From: Engelhardtia mirabilis
GTDB taxonomy: Bacteria > Planctomycetota > UBA1135 > GCA-002686595
DNA: 64,000 bases
Assembly: GCA_007751255.1 (NCBI GenBank)
Contig: CP036296.1
Coordinates: 3,286,001-3,350,000, forward strand
Direction: 5' to 3'
Part shown: positions 56,265-64,000 of the stretch, piece after piece
How the letters are laid out: the number at the start of each line of letters is the position of its first letter
Numbering within the stretch: the first letter of the stretch is position 1
Made by a program: the position numbers and the translations under genes
The notes under the pieces: generated by a model
What the model was told of the DNA's origin: nothing
The model's input: only the letters and a program-made list of their open reading frames with translations
The model's database searches: none

Positions 56265-57691
56265 GCGGACGGAGACGTCTTCCTACGGCCGTCGGGCCCG
56301 GTCGATAGAAGTCCGTACTTTCTCATCTTGTTGAACAAGGTGCTCCGCGTCACGCCGAGGAGCCCGGCAGTTTCGTTCCTGTTACCGCCGCAGGCCTCGA
56401 GGGCCAGCCGGATGAAGCGCCGCTCGGGGACCTCGAGCATGGTCTTGAGGGGGCCCAAGGGGGGGTCGCCCGCGCCCTCGGGGGGCGACGCGGGCTCCGC
56501 CTGGCGCAGCAGGGGAGGCAGGCAGTCCTCGGTCACCTCTGGCCCGGTGGAGAGCAAGACCGCCCGTTGGATGGCGTGTTCGAGCTCGCGCACGTTGCCT
56601 GGCCACGAGTGGGCCGCGAGGGCGCGCAGCGTCGACGGGTCGATGCGCTCGGCCGGCTTGCCGAACTCGCCCGCGTAGCGGCTCAGGAAGGACTGCGCCA
56701 AGAGCGGCACGTCCAGAGGGCGCTCACGCAGGGGTGGCACGTCCAGGGTGACCACTTGGATCCGGTACATGAGGTCTTCACGGAAGCGGCCGGCGGCTAC
56801 CTCGTCCATCAACCGGCGGTTGGTGGCCGCGATCAAACGCACGTCGACCTGCCGGGTCTTGGTCTCGCCAACCCGCTCGAAACGACTCGATTCGAGCACC
56901 CGCAGAAGCTTCACCTGGAGTTCGGTCGAGGCTGTCGCGATCTCGTCCAGGAATAGGGTGCCGCCGTCCGCGGCCTCGAATTTGCCCTCGCGGTCCCGAT
57001 CGGCGCCTGTGAAGGATCCCTTGGCGTGACCGAAGAGCTCCGACTCCAGCAGCGACGATGGCAGTGCCCCGCAGTTGACCTCTATGAACGGCCCCTGGGC
57101 GCGGTCCGAACGGCGGTGGATCGCTCGGGCGAGCCGCGTCTTGCCGGTCCCGCTCTCGCCCTCGATCAAGAGGTTGGCCGAGCTGGGCGCGACCGCCTCC
57201 ACCAGGCTGAACAGGCGCCGCATGGTCGGATCCCGGCTGTCGAGGCCATCCAGGGTCACCCGGGCGTCGAGGTTCTCGCGCAGGGTCTGGTTCTCGCGCT
57301 CCAGGGCCCGCTGCTTGAGGCCCCTGTCGATGCAGCCCGCGACCTGCTCGGGAGCCGCAGGCCGGGGCAGGCAGTCGAAGGCCCCTGCCTCCAGGAGCGC
57401 CCTGCCGTCGCCGGGCAGGCCGAAGGTATCGAAGAAGACCACCAGTGGGTCGCCGGGGGCCACGTGGGCCACCGCAAGGAAGTCGCTTCCCACGCTCTCG
57501 AGGTCGGCCAGTACCAGATCGAATTCGCCCAGGACCAGCAGGCCTTCGGCTTCGCCCCGTCCCTCGGCGCTGGCCACTTCGATGCCCTGCCGACGGAGCA
57601 GGGCCGGCAGGTCGCCCCAGACCCGCGGATCCGGATCGATCAGCAGTAGTCGGGGCGGCGCGGTCGTGGTGGTGGCGGCGGCGGGGGGCAT
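56261..57691 (-). CDS. Sigma-54-dependent response regulator, PrsR-like
   Basis: 476 residues from ATG 57691. REC domain with acidic Asp19/Asp21 and acceptor Asp63 in LVLADLESV; the conserved Lys is Arg in [11 protein letters not shown]. The AAA+ domain has GESGTGKT (178-185), [16 protein letters not shown] (GAFTGA written GSFTGA) and [13 protein letters not shown]. The HTH at the end ([20 protein letters not shown]) is Fis-like. It should activate sigma-54 promoters of the EPS locus. The usual partner kinase PrsK is absent from the window. Confidence 0.92.
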   Translation of the reverse strand: MPPAAATTTTAPPRLLLIDPDPRVWGDLPALLRRQGIEVASAEGRGEAEGLLVLGEFDLVLADLESVGSDFLAVAHVAPGDPLVVFFDTFGLPGDGRALLEAGAFDCLPRPAAPEQVAGCIDRGLKQRALERENQTLRENLDARVTLDGLDSRDPTMRRLFSLVEAVAPSSANLLIEGESGTGKTRLARAIHRRSDRAQGPFIEVNCGALPSSLLESELFGHAKGSFTGADRDREGKFEAADGGTLFLDEIATASTELQVKLLRVLESSRFERVGETKTRQVDVRLIAATNRRLMDEVAAGRFREDLMYRIQVVTLDVPPLRERPLDVPLLAQSFLSRYAGEFGKPAERIDPSTLRALAAHSWPGNVRELEHAIQRAVLLSTGPEVTEDCLPPLLRQAEPASPPEGAGDPPLGPLKTMLEVPERRFIRLALEACGGNRNETAGLLGVTRSTLFNKMRKYGLLSTGPDGRRKTSPSA

Positions 57692-57868
57692 GGTGGAGCG
57701 GGGCGGCGTCCATTTTCTTCGACATGGAGGGCCGCGACCCTGAATCGGACCTGGCCGGCGGGACGATCTGGCACCCGGGCTCGACCTGGAGCCGTCGAGC
57801 GCACGACAACAGGTAAGTCCGTCCTGCCCCGACGGACGGGGCCGCCCGGCCCGGTAATCTCTGGCCCC

Positions 57869-58873
57869 ATGGACGCGCCGCCCCAGCCCCCCAAGGATCG
57901 CGACGGACCGATCGCCGTCTCGGTGGTGGTCCCGATCTACAACGAGCGGGAGTCCCTTCCGGTGCTGCACGGGGAGATCGCGGCGGCCATGACGGCCCTG
58001 GGCCAGCCCTGGGAGGTGCTCTACGTGGACGACGGGTCCACCGACGGCAGCCTGGGGATCATGCTGGGTCTGCGGGAGGTGGACCCTCACATCCGCATCG
58101 TGAAGTTCCGGCGCAACTACGGCCAGACCGCGGGACTCGGCGCCGGCTTCGACCACGCCCGCGGGGCGGTGGTCGTGACCCTGGACGGCGACCTGCAGAA
58201 CGACCCCGCCGATATCCCGCGGCTGCTCGAGCGGGTCCACGACGGCTACGACATCGTCGCCGGCTGGCGCAAGCGGCGCGAGGACGGCTTCATCCTGCGG
58301 CGCCTGCCCTCGATCATCGCCAACCGGTTGATCGCCTGGTTCACGGGCGTGTCGATCCACGACACCGGCTGCACCCTGAAGGCGTTCCGCCGGGAGCTGG
58401 TGCGCAGCCTATCGATCTACGCCGACCAGCACCGCTTCCTGCCGGTGCTCTCAGCCGGCCGAGGGGCGCGCGTGACCGAAATGGTGGTCAACCACCGCCC
58501 GCGGCGTTTCGGCGTCAGCAAGTACGGCCTCAGCCGCGCCGTGCGCGTGCTGTTCGACCTCATGAGCATCAAGCTCGTGACCCAGTTCTCACAGCGGCCG
58601 CTGCACTACTTCGGCCTGCTCTCGATGACCTTCGCCGGTCTGGGCCTGTTCTTCGCCAGCGTGGGGTTGATCAGCTTCCAACCCGATCCGGACCTCGGGC
58701 GCGGCGACGGCCGAATCAACCGCTGGGAATGGATGGTCATCACGGTGCTGATGATGGTCTTCTGCCTGGTGGTCTTCTACGCACTGCTCGGCCTGCTGAG
58801 CGAGCTGGTCGTCAAGGCCAGCGGCATGCATCGCCGCGGAATCCTCAACCGGATCCTCAACGAGCTCCATTGA
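57869..58873 (+). CDS. GT2-family polyprenyl-phosphate glycosyltransferase (DPM1/ArnC-like)
   Basis: 334 residues. AVSVVVPIYNERESLPVL, EVLYVDDGSTDGS and TLDGDLQNDPADIPRLLE give the GT-A core with DGD as the DXD metal site. Two C-terminal membrane helices (about 235-260 and 290-315) anchor it. Relatives move mannose, glucose or aminoarabinose onto polyprenyl phosphate for GT-C enzymes. Divergent from the regulator (177 bp). The next gene is a paralogue starting at TTG in a TTGA overlap. Confidence 0.9.
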   Translation: MDAPPQPPKDRDGPIAVSVVVPIYNERESLPVLHGEIAAAMTALGQPWEVLYVDDGSTDGSLGIMLGLREVDPHIRIVKFRRNYGQTAGLGAGFDHARGAVVVTLDGDLQNDPADIPRLLERVHDGYDIVAGWRKRREDGFILRRLPSIIANRLIAWFTGVSIHDTGCTLKAFRRELVRSLSIYADQHRFLPVLSAGRGARVTEMVVNHRPRRFGVSKYGLSRAVRVLFDLMSIKLVTQFSQRPLHYFGLLSMTFAGLGLFFASVGLISFQPDPDLGRGDGRINRWEWMVITVLMMVFCLVVFYALLGLLSELVVKASGMHRRGILNRILNELH

Positions 58874-59904
58874 ACGCGCCCCAAGACACCACATCGGACG
58901 ACTCGCAAGTCGATCCGGCTCCCGTTCTGGCCACGGTGCACCGCTCCCACCGGGAGGGCTATGCCGGTCCTGTTGACGTGAGCATCGTCGTGCCGGTCCA
59001 GAGCCCGGAGGCCGAGGTCCGAGACGTCACCCGCGCCCTGGGCACGCAACTCGACCGCCTGGGCAAGACCTGGGAAATCATCTTCGTCTTCGATGGCGTC
59101 GAAGGAATGGCCTGGGAGGCGGTCCAGGGCTTGCACGCCGAGCGGGGCCAGCAGATCAAGACGATCCTGTTCAAGAACCCCTTCGGCGAGTCGGTCTGCC
59201 TGTCGGCCGCCTTCGAGCGCGCCCACGGCGGCCTGATCTTGACCTCGCCCCAGTACGTGCAGGTCGATCCGCTCGAGCTCGAACGCATGCTGCAGGCCAT
59301 CGACGAGGGCGCCGATTTCGTCACGCCGTGGCGGCACCCGCGGGTCGACCCGGTCCTGAACCGCCTGCAATCGGGCTTCTTCAACTGGGTCATCCGGCAG
59401 ATCATCCGCGGCGAGTTCCACGACCTGAACTGCTACTTCCGCCTGATCCGACGCGAGGTGCTCGAGGAGATCTCGGTCTACGGCGACATGTACCGCTTCT
59501 TGCCGGTGATGGCCTTCCGCCAGGGCTTCCAGGTGGTCGAGGTCCGCGTGCGGCACCTGACCGAGTGGGGCCGCGCGGGCTTCTTCGGGATGGGCGTCTA
59601 CATCCGGCGCTTCCTGGACGTGCTGGCGGTCATGTTCCTGGCCAAGTTCACCCTGAAGCCCCTGCGCTTCTTCGGGACCCTGGGCGGCCTCTCGGCGCTG
59701 ATCGGCGGAGGCATCTGCACCTGGCTGGCGGGCGAGAAGCTCTTGCTCGACGTGAGCATCTCGGGCCGTCCGATGCTGGTGGCCGGCGTGCTGCTCTTGG
59801 TCCTGGGCGTGCAGATCATCGGCTTCGGCCTGGTGGGGGAGATCATCATCTTCAGCCAGGCGCGCAACCTGAAGGAGTACCGCATCGAGCGGATCTACGA
59901 ATGA
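58870..59904 (+). CDS. GT2-like paralogue with degenerate catalytic site
   Basis: 344 residues from TTG 58870, overlapping the previous stop by 4 bp. VDVSIVVPVQSPEAEV, EIIFVFDGVEG and the two C-terminal helices align with the preceding gene, but where that has TLDGDLQNDP this one has LTSPQYVQVDP, so the DXD metal motif is lost. It may act as a non-catalytic partner, for example a heteromeric subunit. The coupled start and shared topology support joint function. Confidence 0.85.
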   Translation: MNAPQDTTSDDSQVDPAPVLATVHRSHREGYAGPVDVSIVVPVQSPEAEVRDVTRALGTQLDRLGKTWEIIFVFDGVEGMAWEAVQGLHAERGQQIKTILFKNPFGESVCLSAAFERAHGGLILTSPQYVQVDPLELERMLQAIDEGADFVTPWRHPRVDPVLNRLQSGFFNWVIRQIIRGEFHDLNCYFRLIRREVLEEISVYGDMYRFLPVMAFRQGFQVVEVRVRHLTEWGRAGFFGMGVYIRRFLDVLAVMFLAKFTLKPLRFFGTLGGLSALIGGGICTWLAGEKLLLDVSISGRPMLVAGVLLLVLGVQIIGFGLVGEIIIFSQARNLKEYRIERIYE

Positions 59905-60980
59905 CGAGCGCCAGCAGCCCCGAGCAGCGGGCGAACGAGGACTTCGAGATCCGACGACTGTCGCCCGAACACGACGAGGCGCGCGATGATTTCGTGCGCG
60001 CTCACCCGCGCGGCACGGTCTTCCACCAGTCCAACTGGCGGCGGACGGTCAACCGCGTCTTCCACCACGCGGGCTGGGACTACGGCGCTTGGCGTGACGA
60101 TGAGCTGGTGGGGGTCTTGCCGATGATGCGGATCAAGGCCCTGCCGCGCGGCGAGAACCTGATCTCGATGCCCTACGCGGTCTATGGCGGCGCGCTCGGA
60201 CAGACGCCGGCGGTGACCGAAGCGCTGCTGCGCGAGGGCATGGCCGAGGCGCGTAGGCTGCGCGTGGGTAGGCTCGAGCTGCGTTCGATCGATTCGGCGC
60301 CGCCGGCCCTCGGGCTGGTGGAGAGCGACCTCTACTCGACCTTCGTCAAGCAGCTCCCCCAGACCCCCGATGAGGTGCTCGCGGGGATGCCGAAGAAGTC
60401 CCGCGCGGAGGCCCGCAAGGCACGCAACAAGCATCGGCTCCAGTTGGTCGAGGGCCGTTGGTACGTGGAGGACTTGGCTCGGCTGTTCACGCTCAACAAG
60501 CGCCAGCTCGGCTCCCCCAGCCTGCCTGCCGATTTCTTCCGCACCCTCCTGGAGGAGCTCGGCGACCGGGTCGTCGTGCACCTGGTGGTGAGGGACCGCG
60601 AGCCGTTGATGGGGATCATGTCCTTCTTGGACGGCGACACCTTGATCGCCTACTACTCGGGCACGGCCCCCGACGCCGACCGCAACTTCAGCGCCAGCAA
60701 CTTCGCCTACATGGCTCTACAGGAGTGGTCGGTGGAGCAGGGCTTCCGGGTCTTCGACTTCTGCCGCAGTCGGCGCGACTCGGGGGCCTACAGCTTCAAG
60801 TTGCACCAGGGCTTCGAGGCGATTCCCTTGCACTACAGCTACTGCTTGGTGACCAAGCAGGGTCTCCCGGCGCTCACGCCGTCCAACCCGCGCACGGCCC
60901 TGTTGCGCCGCACCTGGAGTCGTCTACCCCTGCCGGTGGTGCAGCGCCTGTCGCCGATGCTGGCGCGCTACCTGGCCTGA
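59901..60980 (+). CDS. FemAB-family peptidyltransferase-like protein of EPS locus
   Basis: 359 residues from ATG 59901 (ATGA overlap). A GNAT-like double fold: GTVFHQSNWRRTVNRVF, MPYAVYGGALG, MPKKSRAEARKARN, and FDFCRSRRDSGAYSFKLHQG. This matches FemAB proteins associated with XrtA/PEP-CTERM loci, of unknown role; canonical FemAB adds amino acids from aminoacyl-tRNA to peptidoglycan. Last gene of the coupled run starting at 57869. Confidence 0.9.
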   Translation: MTSASSPEQRANEDFEIRRLSPEHDEARDDFVRAHPRGTVFHQSNWRRTVNRVFHHAGWDYGAWRDDELVGVLPMMRIKALPRGENLISMPYAVYGGALGQTPAVTEALLREGMAEARRLRVGRLELRSIDSAPPALGLVESDLYSTFVKQLPQTPDEVLAGMPKKSRAEARKARNKHRLQLVEGRWYVEDLARLFTLNKRQLGSPSLPADFFRTLLEELGDRVVVHLVVRDREPLMGIMSFLDGDTLIAYYSGTAPDADRNFSASNFAYMALQEWSVEQGFRVFDFCRSRRDSGAYSFKLHQGFEAIPLHYSYCLVTKQGLPALTPSNPRTALLRRTWSRLPLPVVQRLSPMLARYLA

Positions 60981-61020
60981 CGCCCGGCGTTTGCGACACG
61001 GCGCGGTCGGAATACGGCGC

Positions 61021-61068
61021 CGTCGGGACCGAGCGCCGTCAGGACCGAGCGCCGTCAGGACCGAGCGC
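61021..61068. repeat. 16-bp tandem repeat, three copies
   Basis: CGTCGGGACCGAGCGC at 61021-61036 is followed by two copies of CGTCAGGACCGAGCGC (61037-61052, 61053-61068). They lie between the convergent FemAB and gmhB genes. Confidence 0.92.
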
Positions 61069-61070
61069 CA

Positions 61071-61667
61071 TCAAGTCGCCGGGCCGAGGAGCAAGTCCAC
61101 GGCTGCGGCGAGGTCGGCAACCACCGTGGGCTCGCCTTGCAGGCGCGCGCGAGCCAAACGCTGTTCGGCTTCGCCCTTGCCCGTTCGCACCAGGATCGCC
61201 CGCGCTCCGCAGGCCTCTCCGGCCCGCAGGTCGCGGTCGGAATCGCCGATCGTCGCAGCTGTCGCAACGTCGACGCTGAAGCGCCGTGCGGCCTCGAGCA
61301 ACATCCCGGGAAGGGGTTTGCGCCATGAAGCGAAGGCTCCGAAACGCTCGACCTCGTGGTCCGGGTGGAAGGGGCAGTAGAGGATCTCGTCGAGGTGGGC
61401 ACCCTCTGCGGCCAGGCCCTCGCTGATGCGCCCGTGGATCGCGGCCAGGCCGGACTCGTCCAGCATCCCGCGGGCGATGGCGCTCTGGTTGGTGACCAGG
61501 GCAACCGGGACTCCGGCCCGATTCAACCGCGCCACAGCGGCGGGCGCTCCGGGCACGAACTGCCAACCCTCGGGGTCGGTCAGGTAGCCGGTCTCCGTGA
61601 TCAGCGTCCCGTCGCGGTCCAGGAAGACGGCCGACGGCGGTTGGGGATCGTCCACGGGGTCCGTCAT
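61071..61667 (-). CDS. gmhB: D-glycero-D-manno-heptose 1,7-bisphosphate 7-phosphatase
   Basis: 198 residues. AVFLDRDGTLITETGYL is the HAD nucleophile block (Asp-x-Asp), VTNQSAIARGML is GmhB-specific, CPFHPD is the zinc-loop start, and SWRKPLPGMLLEAA with IGDSDRDLRAGEACGA completes the HAD core. It forms heptose-1-phosphate for heptosylated glycans. The full Cys4 zinc set of GmhB is reduced here, as in many homologues. The PEGA lipoprotein is upstream on the same strand. Confidence 0.88.
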   Translation of the reverse strand: MTDPVDDPQPPSAVFLDRDGTLITETGYLTDPEGWQFVPGAPAAVARLNRAGVPVALVTNQSAIARGMLDESGLAAIHGRISEGLAAEGAHLDEILYCPFHPDHEVERFGAFASWRKPLPGMLLEAARRFSVDVATAATIGDSDRDLRAGEACGARAILVRTGKGEAEQRLARARLQGEPTVVADLAAAVDLLLGPAT

Positions 61668-61680
61668 CTGACCGGAAGTG

Positions 61681-62091
61681 CTAGTCCTCGAGCAGCCGCA
61701 GTCGAATGTGGATCCGACTGGGTTGCAGGTCGTCGTCGACCTGGAGCGGGAGCAAGAGCCCCCGGGCGTTCAGGAAGAGCGGGAACCAGAAGGTGTCGAC
61801 GCCGATCCACCCGGCCGTCCAGGGGGTGACCGTGGTCTGAGTCCCCGGCCCGACGATGCGAGTGGCCGGCACGTAGCCCGCGAGGCCGACGTCGATGCGG
61901 TGCCAGTCCGTGCGCGGCAGGAAGATGGCGGCGGGGGTGACGTAGCCGGACTCCTGCCCGTCGATGGAGATCGTCGCGCCAGGAGGGGTGCTGGCGATCA
62001 GCACGCCGGGTTGTCCGCGGGAGAGCTGACAGGAGACCAGGCTGCCGGCCAGGCAAATCGTGGCGAGGAGTCGGGAGCCGTTGGCTGCCAT
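61681..62091 (-). CDS. Small lipoprotein with PEGA domain
   Basis: 136 residues. Lipobox LVSC (Cys ~21) then a PEGA-type beta-domain: GVLIASTPPGATISIDGQES and the FLPRTDWHRIDVGLAGYVP segment. No enzymatic motifs. PEGA proteins are found as surface lipoproteins; the role here is unknown. Followed after 13 bp by gmhB on the same strand. Confidence 0.82.
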   Translation of the reverse strand: MAANGSRLLATICLAGSLVSCQLSRGQPGVLIASTPPGATISIDGQESGYVTPAAIFLPRTDWHRIDVGLAGYVPATRIVGPGTQTTVTPWTAGWIGVDTFWFPLFLNARGLLLPLQVDDDLQPSRIHIRLRLLED

Positions 62092-62151
62092 GGTCCCTAT
62101 TCTGTACGCCGACAGGGGGCCTCGGCAACGACGCCGTGATCCTGTTACTCG

Positions 62152-63660
62152 ATGCCCAAACTTCGACTCAAGCCGCCCCGCGATCCCCTGGCCCTGGGCC
62201 TCGGCGTCTTGGCACTGCTCCTGGGCACGGTCCGCTTCGTCAAGCTCGGCGAGTGGGGGCTGTGGATCGACGAGGCCTTCACCCTGGCGGACTCACTCCA
62301 CGGAGGGGGCTTCTCCAACCCCATGGGCTACGCGCTCTACGAGCGCTTCCTCTCGGGGCTGGGCCGCCGCGCCACCGAGTTCGACCTGCGCCTTCTGCCC
62401 GCCTTGGCCGGATGGGCCTGCATTCCGGCCCTGTGGTGGGCGCTGCGGCCGGGCTTCGGCGCCCGGGCCTCGAGTGCGGCGGCGCTCTTGCTGGCGACCT
62501 CGAGTTGGCATCTCTACTGGTCCCAGAGCGCCCGCTTCTACACCTTGGCGATGGTCCTCTCGATCCTCGGCGTGGGGGTCGCGATGCGCGCCTTCCGTCG
62601 GGAGAGCTGGGTCCTCCTGCTGGTGGGGATCGGCCTCGCCGGCTCCGCAGCACTGGCCCATCCAACCGCGGTCTTCGTGATTCCGGGGCTCGTGGTAGCG
62701 CCCCTCGTCCTGCGCCGCATGGGTCGGGACTGTGGCCAGGCCCTGGTCCGGACTGCAGTGGCGGTCCTGGTGGTCGGTGCCCTGCTCGGAACCGGCTGGG
62801 GCATCACCCTCATCGGCAAGTGGGGCAACATCAAGCCGGACAGTGCGAGCCCCGCCCACCTGGCCCTGACCACCGGGTTCTACGCCACGCCCCTCTTGGG
62901 AGCGGCTGCCCTGGCGGGCGCGGCCCTGGCCACCCGGCGTCGCCAGGCCGGGGGCCTCGTGGCTCTGTCGATCGTCGTCAGTGGTCTGGGCCTGGCCTTG
63001 ATCGCCTCGCTCGTCGTGCGAGTCGCCGCGCAGTACGTCTTCCTGCTCCTGCCCTGGCTGGTGACCCTGGCAGTGCTGCCGCTCGCGAGCGAGACCGAGC
63101 GACCCGAGGGGGAGCCGGACCTCGACGAGGACGACGAAGAAGAAGAGCCCCGTTGGCGTCGCCGAGCGCGGCTCGACGAGGGGCGCCCGCCTGCCAGGCG
63201 GGCACTCTTGCGTCGTCCCCTGGTGGCCACGGGCTGGGTGGCGGTGTTGACCCTCCCCGCCCTGACCAACTGCCTGCTCTACCTGGGGCCGCGCCATGGT
63301 GAGCGTCCGCGCTGGAAGGACGCCTACCTGACGGTCTTCGATCAGCGTCACGTCGGGGACCTGGTACTCGGCATGGCCGCGCCGGTGGGCGAGTACTACC
63401 TCTCTCCGAACCGAACCGACCTGCGCGACATGCGCGAGGTGGTCTACCTCGACAAGTTTCGCGCGAATGTCCCGGTGTTCTGGGATCGCTTCGCGCGGCG
63501 GACCTGGTTCGTGGTCAACCTCGAGGAACTCGAGGAGTGGGACTCGGTCGACCGTCAGCGCATGCAGCGGATCCTGCGCGAGGACTGCAGGCTCGTCGCG
63601 GATTTCCCTCTGAACGTCGAATCGAGGGATCTCAGCGTCTCGGTCTACCTGCGCGACTGA
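62152..63660 (+). CDS. GT39-like GT-C membrane glycosyltransferase
   Basis: 502 residues with about ten membrane helices. LGEWGLWIDEAFTLADSLH carries the WxDEa-type acidic motif of ArnT/PMT-like enzymes in the first periplasmic loop. SWHLYWSQSARFYTLAMVL is another family pattern. A charged Asp/Glu-rich loop (about residues 320-345) divides the membrane part from a C-terminal ~120-residue region. It would move a sugar from a polyprenyl carrier in the periplasm. The acceptor is unknown. Confidence 0.82.
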   Translation: MPKLRLKPPRDPLALGLGVLALLLGTVRFVKLGEWGLWIDEAFTLADSLHGGGFSNPMGYALYERFLSGLGRRATEFDLRLLPALAGWACIPALWWALRPGFGARASSAAALLLATSSWHLYWSQSARFYTLAMVLSILGVGVAMRAFRRESWVLLLVGIGLAGSAALAHPTAVFVIPGLVVAPLVLRRMGRDCGQALVRTAVAVLVVGALLGTGWGITLIGKWGNIKPDSASPAHLALTTGFYATPLLGAAALAGAALATRRRQAGGLVALSIVVSGLGLALIASLVVRVAAQYVFLLLPWLVTLAVLPLASETERPEGEPDLDEDDEEEEPRWRRRARLDEGRPPARRALLRRPLVATGWVAVLTLPALTNCLLYLGPRHGERPRWKDAYLTVFDQRHVGDLVLGMAAPVGEYYLSPNRTDLRDMREVVYLDKFRANVPVFWDRFARRTWFVVNLEELEEWDSVDRQRMQRILREDCRLVADFPLNVESRDLSVSVYLRD

Positions 63661-63742
63661 GCGTCGGCGCGGGAGGCCCCGGAACTCGCGCTAGCGCACC
63701 GCGCGGAAGGGGACCGAGCGGAAGGGGACCGCGCGGAACCGG

Positions 63743-64000
63743 CTACTCGTTGGCGCGCCCGAGGAAATCGCCAGTGTCGGTGTGGATCTTGATCTTCTCG
63801 CCCACTCCGATATGCATCGGGACCTTGACGGTCATGCCGGTCTCGACCACGGCGTTCTTCTTGACGTTGGTGGCCGAGTTGCCCTTGACGGCGGCTTCTG
63901 CCTCGATCACCTCGAGCACCACGGAGGGCGGCAGTTCGACGCCGATCGGAGTCGTGCCGTGGAAGGTCACCTCGACCGTCGAGTTCGGGCTCACGAACCC
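63743..64000 (-). CDS. efp: Elongation factor P, C-terminal part (5' end outside window)
   Basis: The visible 83-plus residues match EF-P domains II-III: VEVTFHGTTPIGVELPPSVV, EAEAAVKGNSATNVKKNAVV, VETGMTVKVPMHIGVGEKIK and the C-terminal DTGDFLGRANE, ending in TAG. EF-P relieves ribosome stalling at polyproline. The N-terminal domain with the modified Lys lies beyond 64000. Confidence 0.93.
   Translation of the reverse strand, partial: GFVSPNSTVEVTFHGTTPIGVELPPSVVLEVIEAEAAVKGNSATNVKKNAVVETGMTVKVPMHIGVGEKIKIHTDTGDFLGRANE

Overview
The window is very GC-rich DNA from a Gram-negative bacterium. Lipoprotein signals, a Wza-type export protein and an HtrA protease support the envelope type. A Minf_1886-family protein, large TPR proteins with few database-like features, many GTG/TTG starts, and C-rich 5' leaders without a Shine-Dalgarno site suggest the PVC superphylum, most likely Planctomycetota. 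This placement is an inference.

Layout. 1-2645 (minus strand): SGNH hydrolase, NodU-type carbamoyltransferase and a small SxtJ-like membrane protein. 2813-6032: a GT-C membrane protein facing an HtrA protease. 6139-6577: a 125-nt near-perfect hairpin and a MITE-like element, followed by tRNA-Val(GAC). 6923-10866: ald, uppP, gmd and an rmd-like gene. 10719-21475: amidase lipoprotein, TPR metalloprotease, tmk-holB-Minf_1886, an AI-2E-type permease and an S41 protease. 21703-25376: moaC, accB, accC and a lipoprotein. 25438-29269: UDP-xylose synthase, glmS and a UDP-glucuronate 4-epimerase-like gene.

29318-36868 is the most unusual region. On the minus strand lies a tRNA with anticodon UCA, split into two perfectly matching parts by 291 bp. 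It is followed 57 bp later by a tightly overlapping four-gene operon: FeeM-like N-acyltransferase, heme-oxygenase-like di-iron oxidase, BtaA-like (DUF3419) aminocarboxypropyl transferase, and a secreted penicillin-acylase-like Ntn hydrolase. Divergent from the tRNA is an arginyl-tRNA-synthetase-like gene. Beyond it, on the minus strand, is a small secreted Cys-rich protein gene with a strong ribosome binding site and two in-frame TGA codons in the same 10-nt context, ending in TAG. UCA reads UGA. Together this resembles the pyl logic (tRNA + synthetase + amino-acid biosynthesis + recoded target). I propose it as a candidate, unproven genetic-code-expansion island.

37064-39295 is a large anchored protein with carboxypeptidase-regulatory-like folds. 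39753-60980 is a large exopolysaccharide locus: rmlA-rmlD-rmlB, outer-membrane export protein, chain-length determinant, O-glycosylation ligase, asparagine-synthase-like amidotransferase, two GT4 enzymes, DUF3473 deacetylase, a giant TPR protein (PrsT-like) with a sigma-54 regulator (PrsR-like), two GT2 proteins and a FemAB protein. These are the usual partners of exosortase A (XrtA), but no exosortase is in the window. 61071-64000: gmhB, a PEGA lipoprotein, a GT39-like membrane glycosyltransferase and the C-terminal part of elongation factor P.
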